From: Oreohelix idahoensis
Lineage: Eukaryota > Mollusca > Gastropoda > Stylommatophora > Oreohelicidae
Direction of reading: 5' to 3'
Length of the DNA stretch: 64,000 nt
Assembly (NCBI GenBank): GCA_024509875.1
Contig: JAMPIV010009898.1
Location: 434,001-498,000, forward strand
In this document: positions 46,921-57,867 of the stretch, in pieces
Layout of the letters: every line of letters starts with the position of its first letter
Numbering within the stretch: position 1 is the first letter of the stretch
Position numbers and translations under genes: made by a program
The notes under the pieces: generated by a model
What the model saw: only the letters and a program-made list of their open reading frames with translations
Database searches by the model: none
What the model was told of the DNA's origin: nothing

Positions 46921-48924
46921 TGTCACAGAGTGCTCGAAGATTTCGTCTAGATTATTTTTTAATTCCTTACTTTTCTATTCCTTCACATTTTGTCTGTTTT
47001 CTCTTCGGAAATATTTGCACCTGCGATCGTTTCTTTAGCTGTTTTTCTAGTCTTCACTAATAGTCCTGTCATACTATCCAAATTCTATCTTCTTCAACTA
47101 AGGCACTTAAAAAGCATTTCTTTAAGGACGTCTATACGATTTATTCGCTTAGTCGAAACGACAGTGGTTCTCAGAGTATCATATTTCCGTGTTCAGTGGT
47201 CAACTGGAGACCGCCACGATAAATCTTGGTACGTGTCTAAGCGAGAGACGGGAAATAATTAACTCTGGACGTGGGAACGGAAATGTTTTAACTTCATGCG
47301 AACAAATGCTGAGTTTTAAGATCACTTGTTGATTAACCGTTGGAAGACAACGCACGCTTATAGAAGAGAAGCCTCAACTTACCTCATATCTACAGTATAT
47401 GTGATTGATATGTGATTGATTGAGTAAAAACGCTACTAAAGTTCTATTTCTTAAGCGGTGGATAAAGTCCTGAGCGGTAAGCAAACTCTCAGTATTCGCT
47501 TAATTAGCTAACTCTAATATCCAGGGATTAGTTAATTGATGTAAAGTGTGAAATACTTAATATTGTGGTTTTATTTCTTTACATTAGACAGATAGCTATT
47601 TTGCATTTTTGAATTATGAATGTTATTGATGCATTATAATTATGTAAGTACTAGCTGATATCTGAAAGTACTACATTCTAATGATTTTGGGAATGTGATG
47701 AAAAAAACTGTTGTGAACGAGAGAAGAACCATGTTGTTCAATGGAAGAGTGAATGAAATATTCCTCCAATGCAGTCACACATGGACGCACACGGCTAGGC
47801 GTCTGCTTGTAACAAAGGCTGACCTGACTCACCTGACCAGTGTGAGACTACCGCTAGACAGGAATTTGTAAACAAATGGACAGTCGCCTTTAAGGAAAAG
47901 AATGACGTTACGGTTCAGGTAAATATATTATTAGGCACCATTCTGAGACGAAATGTCCAGAATGGCTGTAGTTAATATATCTGTAAAGCAAACAGAAGAT
48001 TGATTGCCTGTATTGTCTTCCACAGCCCAGTTGCAGAATCCTAGCCAGTTTCTGGATTTTGATTGCAGTAAATTGTTGCAAGTAAACCGCCTAGTTGCTC
48101 TATGCTACAGAGAGAACTAGTGCTTACGTCTCAAACCATCTAGCGGTGTTCACAAGTCAGCAACCCTGAGCAGTCTACAGCATATGAGCAGTCTACAGAT
48201 TTAAGCAGTCAACACATCGTCAGCACCTGAACAGCATAACGCAACTTCACAACCAGGTTTAACGAAAAGCCTAGTCATCTCTTGGACTGTAGCCCCACTG
48301 AATCCAGTTGGTAATTCCTACCTACTGAGACGCACAGGAGAAGTCCAAGCAGATAAGTCTACTTAAAACCCAGGCCAAAATCAGAATTCACTTATCCAAG
48401 AAATAGCCATAGGAATAAACTTTCGTCAGTGAGGAAAATAGCCTCTTATTCTTATCTGAACCAAAGACACTGACAGTTCTAAATTTCCTAGTATTTCTTT
48501 TCAAAGTACATGTCAACATTGATTTTATTTTCTACTGTAATTAAAGTAATTATGTACATTCTGTAACTCACCATCATTCTGAGTTTGACTTAGTAGATTA
48601 TATGTTCTGTTCAGAAAAACATTCTCAACCCTCTTGTATTACTTGTTACTACTAGTTCATCTTCAAAAAGATTTGAGTAAGAAAGAGTTAGTCGTCGCCA
48701 GAAAAATACAAGAGTTGGTAGTCTAAAAGGTGAGAGAATCACTGACACCAACCTGTGCCCTTCTGTTAACTCTTTCCCTCAACACTAGCTCATATCTGTG
48801 AAAACTAGTGTCTAAAGGTCTATGTGCTTTCTACACATCTTCCTTACTATACAAAACTCTTTATGCGACAATTGAATTCTCATTTAACGTCAATTGGAGT
48901 GCACCATCAACTATAACTGCGACA
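46921..48924 (+). repeat. Left LTR (2004 bp)
   Basis: Colinear with 52205-54217 through its whole length with scattered substitutions and small indels. Unusually long for an LTR. Short ORFs inside (for example 46990-47262, matched at 52275-52547) are shared by both LTRs but have no recognisable content. Confidence 0.95.
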
Positions 48925-49938
48925 AACTGGGATGCTCAGTCCGGAATCTTACCTTTGGTGACCTATCTGCAGAATAATTGTTGAATCTTTAACTAGTAGT
49001 CTATCAATACCTTGGAGTAGAATCTATTGTATATCTCTAGACACCGAAACTTCTTATATTTTCTGAACAGAATTGTGGAATTACACAGTAGAATAAGGAA
49101 AGTGAAATCTGAATGGTCCTGGAATTAATTAATTAATTATTTAATTAATTAAGTTACTTAGATTAATTAAGTTCATTAAGTTAATTAGTGGCTTAAGATA
49201 ACTAAGTGTACAAGTTGATGATTGTGTGTGAAAGACTGGCTGCAATTGTAATACCTTACTTCAGAAGAAATAAGAGTATACACAGGGTTAAAAAATAAAT
49301 AAATTATACTTGAGTCTGGCTCAAGTTAATAATATCTTAATTCAGTAGAAATAAGTATTATAAAATATCAATTATACTAGCATCTGTAAAGGGATACATT
49401 ACGTCAGTAGACTTAATAGTATTACCTCGAGCTTCTGTAAATTGATCAGTGGTTTATTATTACAATACTTCATAGAATTATTAGTAATAATCGGAAGCAA
49501 GTGTAGCGTCTGTCTAAAGTTAATAATACCTTAATTCAGCAGAAATAAGTATTATTAAAATATCAATTATACTAGCATCTGTAAAGGGATACATTACGTC
49601 AGTAGACTTAGTAGTATTACCTCGAGCTTCTGTAAATTGATCAGTGGTTATTATTACAATACTTCATAGAATTATTAGTAATAATCGGAAGCAAGTGTAG
49701 CGTCTGTCTAAAGTTAATAATACCTTAATTCAGCAGAAATAAGTATTATTAAAATATCAATTATACTAGCATCTGTAAAGGGATACATTACGTCAGTAGA
49801 CTTAATAGTATTACCTCGAGCTTCTGTAAATTGATCAGTGGTTTATTATTACAATACTTCATAGAATTATTAGTAATAACTGATAAAAACTAGTGCAGCG
49901 TATACTGAGAGATTGAACTACCTGCCCAGCGATCTAAA
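48925..49938 (+). other. Leader of the non-autonomous LTR element
   Basis: TGGGATGCTCAGTCC starts three bases after the LTR and is in the right place for a primer-binding site; I cannot assign its tRNA. TGGTGACCTA follows at 48956-48965, identical to the box next to the LTR of copy A (16970) and copy B (29220). A TTAATTAA-rich tract spans about 49125-49190. The 194-bp repeats follow. Confidence 0.5.
49323..49880 (+). repeat. Three tandem 194-bp repeats in the leader
   Basis: Units start AAGTTAATAAT at 49323, 49517 and 49711 (period 194); the last is shortened and ends about 60 bases before the ORF. Each contains CATCTGTAAAGGGATACATT and CCTCGAGCTTCTGTAAATTG. Near-identity implies recent expansion. 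Confidence 0.95.
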
Positions 49939-52191
49939 ATGAACGCAGTAGCTGAACTTAGAGCTCAATTTTTCCAATATCTGATAGATCACGAAGTGAA
50001 CGATTCCATAAAAATTATAAGATGTCTAGATACATGGATAAGTGACTCTTATTTGGAAGGCAATGAAAGAGGTTACTCGAGAAAGTTAATTGCGAAACAT
50101 GTCTTAGAACAGGCAGAACTTTTCACGAGAACAGAGATGGAAATGATAGAGAGTGATGAAAAATGGACTCGCGACTGGAACGAGAAGGAGGCCAAGTGGA
50201 AAGAAGAGGCCATAAGCAGTGAAGCAGCAAATGAGAGGGAACAGCTGGAAGCTCAACCCTACCTTAAGTTGAAGACGCCGCCACTGGAAACTCAAAACTC
50301 GCCAAGAGATTTGAAACCCATGACTAGTCATGAGGCCACGGAATCCCAGAGCCCCACTCCCAGGTCAGATGAACCATTATTTCAAGAGGAAGCACCCTAT
50401 GCTCCACAGGAAGCGCAACTTAGTACTCAGAGCCCATGTTTAGGCAAAGCAGAGAGGCGGACATCGAACTCGATAAGTCATGACTCCTTTGTGAAGGTAC
50501 CTAAGCACATAAATGCTGGTAATATGAGGAAAAGTACACTCTCGTCAGGAACACGCCAGAAGAGGAATTTCCAAGACACCCCGAACATCTCTAATGAACA
50601 ACAACATGCCTTTGCTAAATCTCAGAAAGCACACAAAGACCGATTTCATAACCACAACAAAAGCGCTCAGGACTACAAAAACACTAGAAACCGGAGGAAT
50701 GGAGACTGTAAAGAATTGTCTAAGCAGACAGAAAATTTCAGTAACGGCCCCATCCCGCAATTAATGTCACCTGGGCAACAAAAGGACAGAGAGCTTAATA
50801 GTAGCCCAGAGGAACCTCTCATTGTTGACACTAACGGAGTGAACGACAAGGGAAGTTGCATGGTTCTAGGAGAACTAAAACAGCCTTTGAAGGTACACGC
50901 GGAACCACGCAAAGGTCTGATAAAACATGTGACTCATAGAGACACATTGGGCTCTTTAATTAGAGTCGTAGAAATGGTTCAAGAGGAAACTTCTTTACCT
51001 GTCACTTTATCCACTGGAATGTTGGAAAAGTGTAAACCGGCAAAAACTTGCCATATCACTGGGTTTAACCCAGCACCAAAAACCCCACTCCTTCTCTGTG
51101 AGAGAGAAGCGAATATGACACCCAGCGAACGTAGTTCACAGGCGCCAGGTGGAAAAAGTCCCTTCTGTGAAAACATCAAGCAAACGGAAATTTTAGCACC
51201 CCTACCAAACAATGGACCACGGGAACATAAAAACACGGATGAAAATGAGAGAGTTCATACTTCTGCTGAGAAGCCATTCTATAACAGCTTCCCTAATCCC
51301 AAGGAGACGATTAGTTTTACAGAAGGAGATGCATATTTTCAAATTAGAGGAGATACGCCAGGGTCATTGAAAGATCCAAACAAAATTTTGCTTGAGAAAA
51401 TCACAACAGTGATAGGAAAAGCCCAGGCTGAAAACCATTCAGCCGAGACTGAGGTAGAAGATACGCCTGTGAAGAAGAGTATTGAATGGGAACCAGGAAT
51501 GGACAGAAAGTGGAAGGCAGAGAATGACTCTCGCATTAAACCACTTGTGAGAAAAGCTATAAAGTTGTTTTTCACCCACCCCAAACTGCTTCGTTCATAC
51601 CTGAACGCCAGTGACACTCAATCTTGGTGTGATTTGTCAAGGAACAAGTTATCTGAAAACTTGGGATGTTTCGGAAACTTGAGTATTGGACGTTTTAACC
51701 CACAATGGAAAACTTTCAATCCAGAAAGAAAGACAGGGAACATTAACCGCCTGAGCAGGTCAAACGAAGGAGCAAAATTAAGGAGATACATGAGGTCCTA
51801 TGTCTCATGGAAGAGACACAAGCACGAATCTCATTGTTACCGTGACAAAGGATGTTTTGCACGCCCATTCAAGCGGGCCACGGAACAATCACAGACAAAG
51901 CACAGCGAACGGACACCAGATAGTGGACGGGCTGAAGTGGTTCATACCAAACGTCTTTTGTATGAAGAGGTTAATCAGTACAGCATTTTGGCAGGACGAA
52001 CGGGCCCAGAAGAAATTACGAAAGTTAGCTCATTGAGAACTCAGACCAGGGATTCTCAAAATGTAGAGCCATTGCCAAGTGTAGCGTTAGCAAGCGGACA
52101 GCGGTCGAGAGAATTGAAAAGTTGGGTGACAGAAGGAATTTATAATTTAGACAAAGACCTTCTCTCGTTGAATAGTTTGCAACTATTTTAA
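49939..52191 (+). CDS. Novel 750-residue protein of the non-autonomous LTR element
   Basis: One uninterrupted frame fills the interior from an ATG to a TAA that lies 13 bases before the right LTR. I do not recognise the family. Residues 1-60 look alpha-helical (MNAVAELRAQFFQYLIDHEV). About 60-110 is a charged, coiled-coil-like stretch with WTRDWNEKEAKWKEE. About 110-500 is a hydrophilic, probably disordered region rich in Ser, Pro, Glu, Asn and Lys. About 520-600 seems structured again (IKPLVRKAIKLFFTHPKLL). About 614-650 is strongly basic with Cys/His (HKHESHCYRDKGCFARPFKR), a possible nucleic-acid-binding segment. No DSG, YxDD or DDE signature is present. It could be a diverged Gag-like packaging protein or a captured host gene. 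Residues 179-186 (ISHDSFVK) match the start of copy A pol exactly. Confidence 0.85.
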   Translation: MNAVAELRAQFFQYLIDHEVNDSIKIIRCLDTWISDSYLEGNERGYSRKLIAKHVLEQAELFTRTEMEMIESDEKWTRDWNEKEAKWKEEAISSEAANEREQLEAQPYLKLKTPPLETQNSPRDLKPMTSHEATESQSPTPRSDEPLFQEEAPYAPQEAQLSTQSPCLGKAERRTSNSISHDSFVKVPKHINAGNMRKSTLSSGTRQKRNFQDTPNISNEQQHAFAKSQKAHKDRFHNHNKSAQDYKNTRNRRNGDCKELSKQTENFSNGPIPQLMSPGQQKDRELNSSPEEPLIVDTNGVNDKGSCMVLGELKQPLKVHAEPRKGLIKHVTHRDTLGSLIRVVEMVQEETSLPVTLSTGMLEKCKPAKTCHITGFNPAPKTPLLLCEREANMTPSERSSQAPGGKSPFCENIKQTEILAPLPNNGPREHKNTDENERVHTSAEKPFYNSFPNPKETISFTEGDAYFQIRGDTPGSLKDPNKILLEKITTVIGKAQAENHSAETEVEDTPVKKSIEWEPGMDRKWKAENDSRIKPLVRKAIKLFFTHPKLLRSYLNASDTQSWCDLSRNKLSENLGCFGNLSIGRFNPQWKTFNPERKTGNINRLSRSNEGAKLRRYMRSYVSWKRHKHESHCYRDKGCFARPFKRATEQSQTKHSERTPDSGRAEVVHTKRLLYEEVNQYSILAGRTGPEEITKVSSLRTQTRDSQNVEPLPSVALASGQRSRELKSWVTEGIYNLDKDLLSLNSLQLF

Positions 52192-52204
52192 ATTGGGGAG
52201 TATC

Positions 52205-54217
52205 TGTCACAGAGTGCTCGAAGATTTCGTCTAGATTATTTTTAAAATTCCTTACTTTTCTATTCCTTCACATTTTGTCTGTTTTCTCTACGGAAATATT
52301 TGCACCTGCGATCGTTTCTTTAGCTGTTTTTCTAGTCTTCACTAATAGTCCTGTCATACTATCCAAATTCTATCTTCTTCAACTAAGGCACTTAAAAAGC
52401 ATTTCTTTAAGGACGTCTATACGATTTATTCGCTTAGTCGAAACGGCAGTGGTTCTCAGAGTATCATATTTCCGTGTTCAGTGGTCAACTGAAAACCGCC
52501 ACGATAAATCTTGGTACATGTCTAAGCAAGAGACGGGAAATAATTAACTCTGGACGTGGGAACGGAAATGTTTTAACTTCATGCAAACAAATGCTGAGTT
52601 TTAAGATCACTTGCTGATTAACCGTTGGAAGACAACGCACGCTATTATAGAAGAGAAGCCTCAACTTACCTCATATCTACAGTATATGTGATTGATATGT
52701 GATTGAGAGTAAACGCTACTAAAGTTCTATTTCTTAAGCTGTGGATAAGTCCTGAGCGATAAGCAAACTCTCAGTATTCGCTTAATTAGCTAACTCTAAT
52801 ATCAAGGGATTAGTTAATGGATGTAAAGTGTGAAATACTAAATATTGTGGTTTTATTTCTTTACATTAGATTGAAAGCTATTTTGCATTTATGTATTATG
52901 AATGTTATTGATGCATTATAATTATGTAAGTACTGGCTGATATCTGAAAGTACTAAATTCTAATGATTTTGGGAATGTGATGAAAAAAACTGTTGTGAAC
53001 GACAGAAGAACCATGTTGTTCAATGGACGAGCGAATGAAATATTCCTCCAATGCAGTCACGCATGGACGCACACGGCCGGCGTCTGCTTGTAACAAAGGC
53101 TGACCTGACTGATCTGACCAGTGTGAGACTACCGCTAGACAGAAATTTGTAAACAAATGGACAGTCGCCTTTAAGGAAAAGACTGGCGTTACGGTTCGGG
53201 TAAAAATATTAATTAGGCACCATTTCTGAGGCGAAATGTCCAGAGTGGCTGTAGTTAATATATCTGTAAAACAAACAGAAGATTGATTGCCTGTATTGTC
53301 TTCCACAGCCCAGTTGCAGAATCCTAGCCAGTTTCTGGATTTTGATTGCTGTAAATTGTTGCGAGTAAACCGCCTAGTTGCTCTATGCTACAGAGAGAAC
53401 TAGTGCTTACGTCTCAAACCATCTAGCGGTGTTCACAAGTCAGCAACCCTGAGCATTCTACAGCATATGAGCAGTCTACAGATTTAAGCAGTCAACACAT
53501 CGTCAGCACCTGAACAGCATAACGCAACTTCACAACCAGGTTAACGAAAAGCCTAGTCATCTCTTGGACTGTAGCCCCACTGAATCAAATTCTCCAGTTG
53601 GTAATCCCTACCTACTGAGACGCCCAGGAGAAGTCCAAGCAGATAAGTCTACTTAAAACCCAGGCCAAAATCAGGATTCACTTATCCAAGAAATAGCCAT
53701 AGGAATAAACTTTCGTCAGTGAGGAAAATAGCCTCTTATTCTTATCTGAACCAAAGACACTGACAGTTCTAAATTTCCTAGTATTTCTTTTCAAAGTACA
53801 CGTCAACATTGATTTTATTTTCTACTGTAATTAAAGTAATTATGTACATTCTGTAACTCACCATCATTCTGAGTTTGACTTAGTAGATTGTATGTTCTGT
53901 TCAGAAAAACATTCTCAACCCTCTTTGTATTTCTTGTTACTACTAGTTCATCTTCAAAAAGATTTGAATAAGAAAGAGTTAGTCGTCGCCAGAAAAATAC
54001 AAGAGTTGGTAGTCTAAAAGGTGAGAGAATCACTGACACCAACCTGTGCCCTTCTGTTAACTCTTTCCCTCAACACTAGCTCACATCTGTGAAAACTAGT
54101 GTCTAAAGGTCTATGTGCTTTCTACACATCTTCCTTACTATACAAAACTCTTTATGCGACAATTGAATTCTCATTCAACGTCAATTGGAGTGCACCATCA
54201 AAACTATAACTGCGACA
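52205..54217 (+). repeat. Right LTR (2013 bp)
   Basis: Partner of 46921-48924. It starts right after ATTGGGGAGTATC and is followed by the target duplication ATTAA. Confidence 0.95.
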
Positions 54218-54261
54218 ATTAAGAAGTTATGTCTTGTTTTGACGAGGCGAGCTCCGATCAA

Positions 54262-54333
54262 CCTATTAGACACAAGGTCCGTTGGCCTATTAGACACAAG
54301 GTCCGTCGGCCTATTAGACACAAGGTCCGTCGG
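54262..54333 (+). repeat. Three tandem copies of a 24-bp unit
   Basis: CCTATTAGACACAAGGTCCG plus four bases, three times with one substitution. Being a multiple of three, it keeps frames open on both strands, which creates spurious ORFs. Confidence 0.95.
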
Positions 54334-54739
54334 CCTATATTTATTACCCGTCAGCGCTGCAAGGAGCAAAGGTCTTCAACAAACGTATGCCAAGACCTCC
54401 TGTCACGTGGCAACAGCTCAAGGTCTTTTCATGTCGTCCTCGTCATTTTCATGTCTGTCTCCAGTTCTCTTATGTGTTTTTCGGGCTACCTCTGTTTCAC
54501 TTACCCTGGGGGTTCCAGGTCAAGAACTACCTGATATTGTTATCAACGGGTTCATCAGTGTGTATCCTATCCATCTGTCGTACATTTAGATAGGTATTAG
54601 AGGTATATTTTGTCCCGTCTGAATAGAACAGAAAAAGTGGGGTTATCTGTGAAAGAAAGTGTTAGAATAGCTTCCGCGACTGAATAGATTAAAGTAAAAG
54701 AATCTGTCCACCTCTGGATCTTTTGAGTAATCTACGCGA

Positions 54740-55120
54740 AGATCTGTCTCTGGAATGAGTGAATTCTCTAGTCCAGCCTATCTATACGACTATCTTTTGG
54801 TAATAGACAATCTATCAGCTTCCCTATAAATACAATTATAAGTTAACTACTCACGCACACACACACACACACACAGTTATGTGACAACAAGACATACAAA
54901 CGTGAAAACTATGGTAAATGGAGATTGGGGCTGACCAACACAATAAATTAAGTTTTGTTTAGTGTATTATCACTTTAAACTTGACAACATCAAACATCTA
55001 GAAATCAAGATAAATCATTGTGTACAGACATAGGAAAATAACTCCATAAGTGCCCTCCCCTCTGTTGAGAAAAGATCCCGCAAAAAGTTAATAACCCCAA
55101 AAGGTCAAAGATTAACACTA
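54740..55120 (+). repeat. Dispersed non-coding repeat, copy 2
   Basis: Relative of 31060-31520, in the same orientation; see the shared blocks described there. Confidence 0.55.
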
Positions 55121-55624
55121 TGGTATAGAATGGACAGTAAAGCAAAGAACAAAGTTCCTAGTTAATCTATCCCGTAAATAAAAGTATTTGCAAAGAAAAT
55201 AAAGGATGGTACAGTTTCCGTAACTAGAACGTATTCACTCGCACTTCTGTCATTCGTGGCCACATCAATCACGCCTTACCTAATACTTGGTTAACAATCT
55301 CTTGAACGTAATCGTCAGTGTACGTGTTTCATAATCCAGTGTTGTTCTTCTCCAAAGTGAGCCCCAGTTCCTCCACGAATAATTAATTTTTCTAATGGGG
55401 AACGCCTACTTTGGTGGTGGGTTATTGGATATGAAAATGTCACATCAGATAGTTCAGGTAGCAAAATATGAACCGCGATCTAGTGTTCACAGCAGATAGT
55501 AGACAGTACTTCCAATAGCTAAAGGAAACATCTGATTGGTAAACTGTTAATAAAAGGATGTTGAAGGTATATCCTATCGGTTTTTCTCTCTGGGTTTGAG
55601 TACCGATTACACAGCCCTACACAC

Positions 55625-55738
55625 ACACACACACATTTTTTGGTACCAAACATTTTACTCTTGATTGTACATAAATGAGGCCTGCTCAATCCAAATATCA
55701 CATTTACTTGTCTGTAGCAGCTCTAGTTTTTGAGATAC
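55625..55738 (+). repeat. Left terminal inverted repeat of TIR transposon copy 2
   Basis: Inverted match to 57868-57975, interrupted by small indels. The outer end runs into a CA microsatellite. Confidence 0.7.
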
Positions 55739-55757
55739 AGACATTTTTGTATTTCAT

Positions 55758-55830
55758 TAATACAGGGTGACCCACCAAAAAAAAACGGGCCCGCGTGCGG
55801 GCCCATTTTTTTTTGGGTCACCCTGTATTA
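55758..55830. repeat. 73-bp palindrome with perfect 17-bp ends
   Basis: TAATACAGGGTGACCCA (55758-55774) and its exact complement (55814-55830) enclose A-run, GGGCCCGC/GCGGGCCC and T-run. It looks like a miniature inverted-repeat insertion, possibly with TA or TTA as target. The arms are almost error-free, so it is very recent compared with the gene beside it. Confidence 0.9.
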
Positions 55831-56010
55831 TTACAATATTTTCTATATGTAAAAAAAAAACTTTTGCTGTCTAGTCCTTTACAAAAGAAAACTGCTTGTT
55901 TACTCTCAGTTTCAGTTTTCCAAGAATCTTCCCAGAATTGCCTTTTTTAGATTTTAAGCCACTGCATGCATGTTAGTATGCTACTTATTTTATTACACTT
56001 CTAACAGAGA

Positions 56011-57712
56011 ATGGCATCATCTTCAAGAACAGCATGTTTTCTTTCACCGCATTTATTTTGTTATATTTGTGGAGAGTACACTTTCAAAGAAGAACATAGG
56101 AAGCATATTACTGTTTTTTTGTGAAAAAGGCATACTTCGCTTACTTTAAAGTAAAACTAGGTGACCAGGACAAGTCTTGGGCTCCTCATATTGTTTGCAA
56201 AACATGTGTTGAACACCTGCGACAGTGGACTTGTGGGAAAAGAAAATGTTTAAAATTTGGAATTCCAATGGTTTGGAGAGAGCCCAAGAACCACTATGAT
56301 GACTGTTATTTCTGTGTTGTGAATATTAAGGGAATTAATGGAAAAAAAATCACAAAAAGTGGAAATATCCAGAATTAGATTCTGCTAGGCGACCTGTTCC
56401 ACACGGAGATGACATACCAATTCCAACTTTCAGTCAGATTTCGGATTCCCTGCTAGAAGATGAGACAGCAGTGGCATGTGGAACGACAAGTGACAGTGAT
56501 AGTGATTTCGAAGATGATTTTTTCAGATGCTCAACGCTTCGACCAGCTTGAACTAAATGATCTAATCCGAGATCTATATCTCTCCAAGGAATCTTCAGAA
56601 CTTTTGGCTTCAAGATTGAAAGAAAAAAAATTACTGACTGCTGAAACAAAGGTTACATTTTATCGCAGCAGAGAGCAAGATTTTATTACATTCTTTTGTA
56701 AAGAAAACAACCTTGTGTTTTGTACTATTGTAGGTCTTGTTAACAAAATGGGTGTAAGTTATACACCAGATGAGTGGCGACTTTTCATTGACAGCTCTAA
56801 AAGAAGTTTTAAGGGTGTTCTCTTACACAATGGTAACAAATATGGCTCAATTCCAATTGCTTATTCTACACTACAATGAAGGAGGAGTATGCTACAATTA
56901 GCACAATTCTGGAAAAATTGAAGTATTTAGAACATAACTGGATGGTTTGTGTAGATCTTAAAATGATGAACTTCTTGCTTGGCCAGCAAAAATGGGATTC
57001 ACCAAATATCCATGCTTTTATATGTTTGTGTGATAGCAGGGCAAAAGATATGCACTGGACAAAGAAACAGTGGCCGTTGAGGGATGATTTAAAGTTGGAG
57101 AAAAAAAATATTGTCAATAAGCCTCTCATTGATCGAAAAAGAGTTCTACTGCCACCATTACATATAAAGCTTGACTTGATGAAGCAATTTGTTAAGGCAC
57201 TGAACAAAGATGGTACCTGTTTTAATTACTTATGCAGAAAGTTTCCAGGAATTGAGCATAGACAAACTTAAAGCTGGAATTTTTTGATGGACCTCAAATT
57301 AGAAAGTTAATAAACGATCCAAATTTTATTGATTCCATGAACAAAACAGAGTCCACAGCCTGGTCATCATTTGTTTTAGTTGTGCAAAACTTTCTGGGTA
57401 ACTTTAAAGCAGACAATTATTCTGAATTAGTTGGAAACATGCTGTCGAGTTTTTTGTGAACTTGGATGCAACATGAGCATAAAATTGCACTACCTCCATA
57501 ACCATTTACATTTATTTCCGGAGAATCTTGGCGACTTTAGTGAGGAGCAAGGTGAAAGATTTCACCAAGATATAAAAACAATGGAAGAGAGATACCAGGG
57601 ACTTTGGGATGCCCACATGATGGCAGATTACTGTTGGACCCTTAAGCGTGACTGTCCGGGCATATCACATTCCAGGAAGTCCTCGAAAAGATCCTTTTTG
57701 CATGTTGACTAA
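56011..57712 (+). pseudogene. Decayed gene of the same uncharacterised family as at 13.4-15.1 kb
   Basis: Starts MASSSRTACFLS at 56011 with FCYICG, then after a frameshift at a T-run KSWAPHIVCKTC, FGIPMVWREP and a CYFC pair (56121-56378). Further frames (56460-56879, 56876-57271, 57431-57712) carry LNDLIRDLYLSKESSELL, DEWRLFIDSSKRS, GVLLHNGNK, VCVDLK, CDSRAKDMHW, LLPPLHIKLDLMKQFVKAL, GCNMSIKLHYLHNH, EEQGERFHQDIKTME and MMADYCW. About 560 residues in total with at least four frameshifts. Asp in FIDSS, Asp in CVDLK about 55 residues later, and Glu in GERFH would fit a DDE transposase; this assignment is my inference. The family itself is known to me only as uncharacterised multi-copy proteins. 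Confidence 0.75.
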
Positions 57713-57867
57713 ACAAGTGCTAGTGATAAAGTTTTATTACATTTTTGGTAATATATGCACAGTAATTACATATAATATGAATGCAGACTAAAGTCAAAAT
57801 GCCACTGATAGCACCTAACTCTAGGATTGTACATAACAATTGTCCTACTAATATGGTCATTCTTAGT

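Larger units (their letters stand above)
46921..54217 (+). mobile_element. Complete non-autonomous LTR retrotransposon with one novel ORF
   Basis: The LTRs (46921-48924 and 52205-54217) begin TGTCACAGAGTGC and end GCGACA. ATTAA occurs immediately outside both ends (46916-46920 and 54218-54222), a 5-bp target duplication that proves insertion as one unit. A purine tract ATTGGGGAGTATC precedes the right LTR. The 3.28-kb interior has no protease, RT, RNase H or integrase, only a leader with a 194-bp triplication and a 750-codon ORF. The LTRs differ at few positions by eye, so it is fairly young and must have been mobilised in trans. Confidence 0.95.
54223..55624. other. Flank with a dispersed repeat and short tandem repeats
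   Basis: No gene recognised; ORF 54185-54589 is open mainly through the 24-bp repeat. (CA)n runs occur near 54854-54875 and 55618-55636. The repeat shared with 31060-31520 covers about 54740-55120. Confidence 0.5.

Noticed and set aside
54185..54589. 134-codon gene downstream of the LTR element
   Set aside because: The frame spans the LTR end and depends on the 24-bp repeat; the antisense frame is equally open.
55758..55830. Rho-independent terminator
   Set aside because: The GC stem and T-run look like one, but the arms extend through 17 perfect outer bases and the context is eukaryotic transposon DNA.
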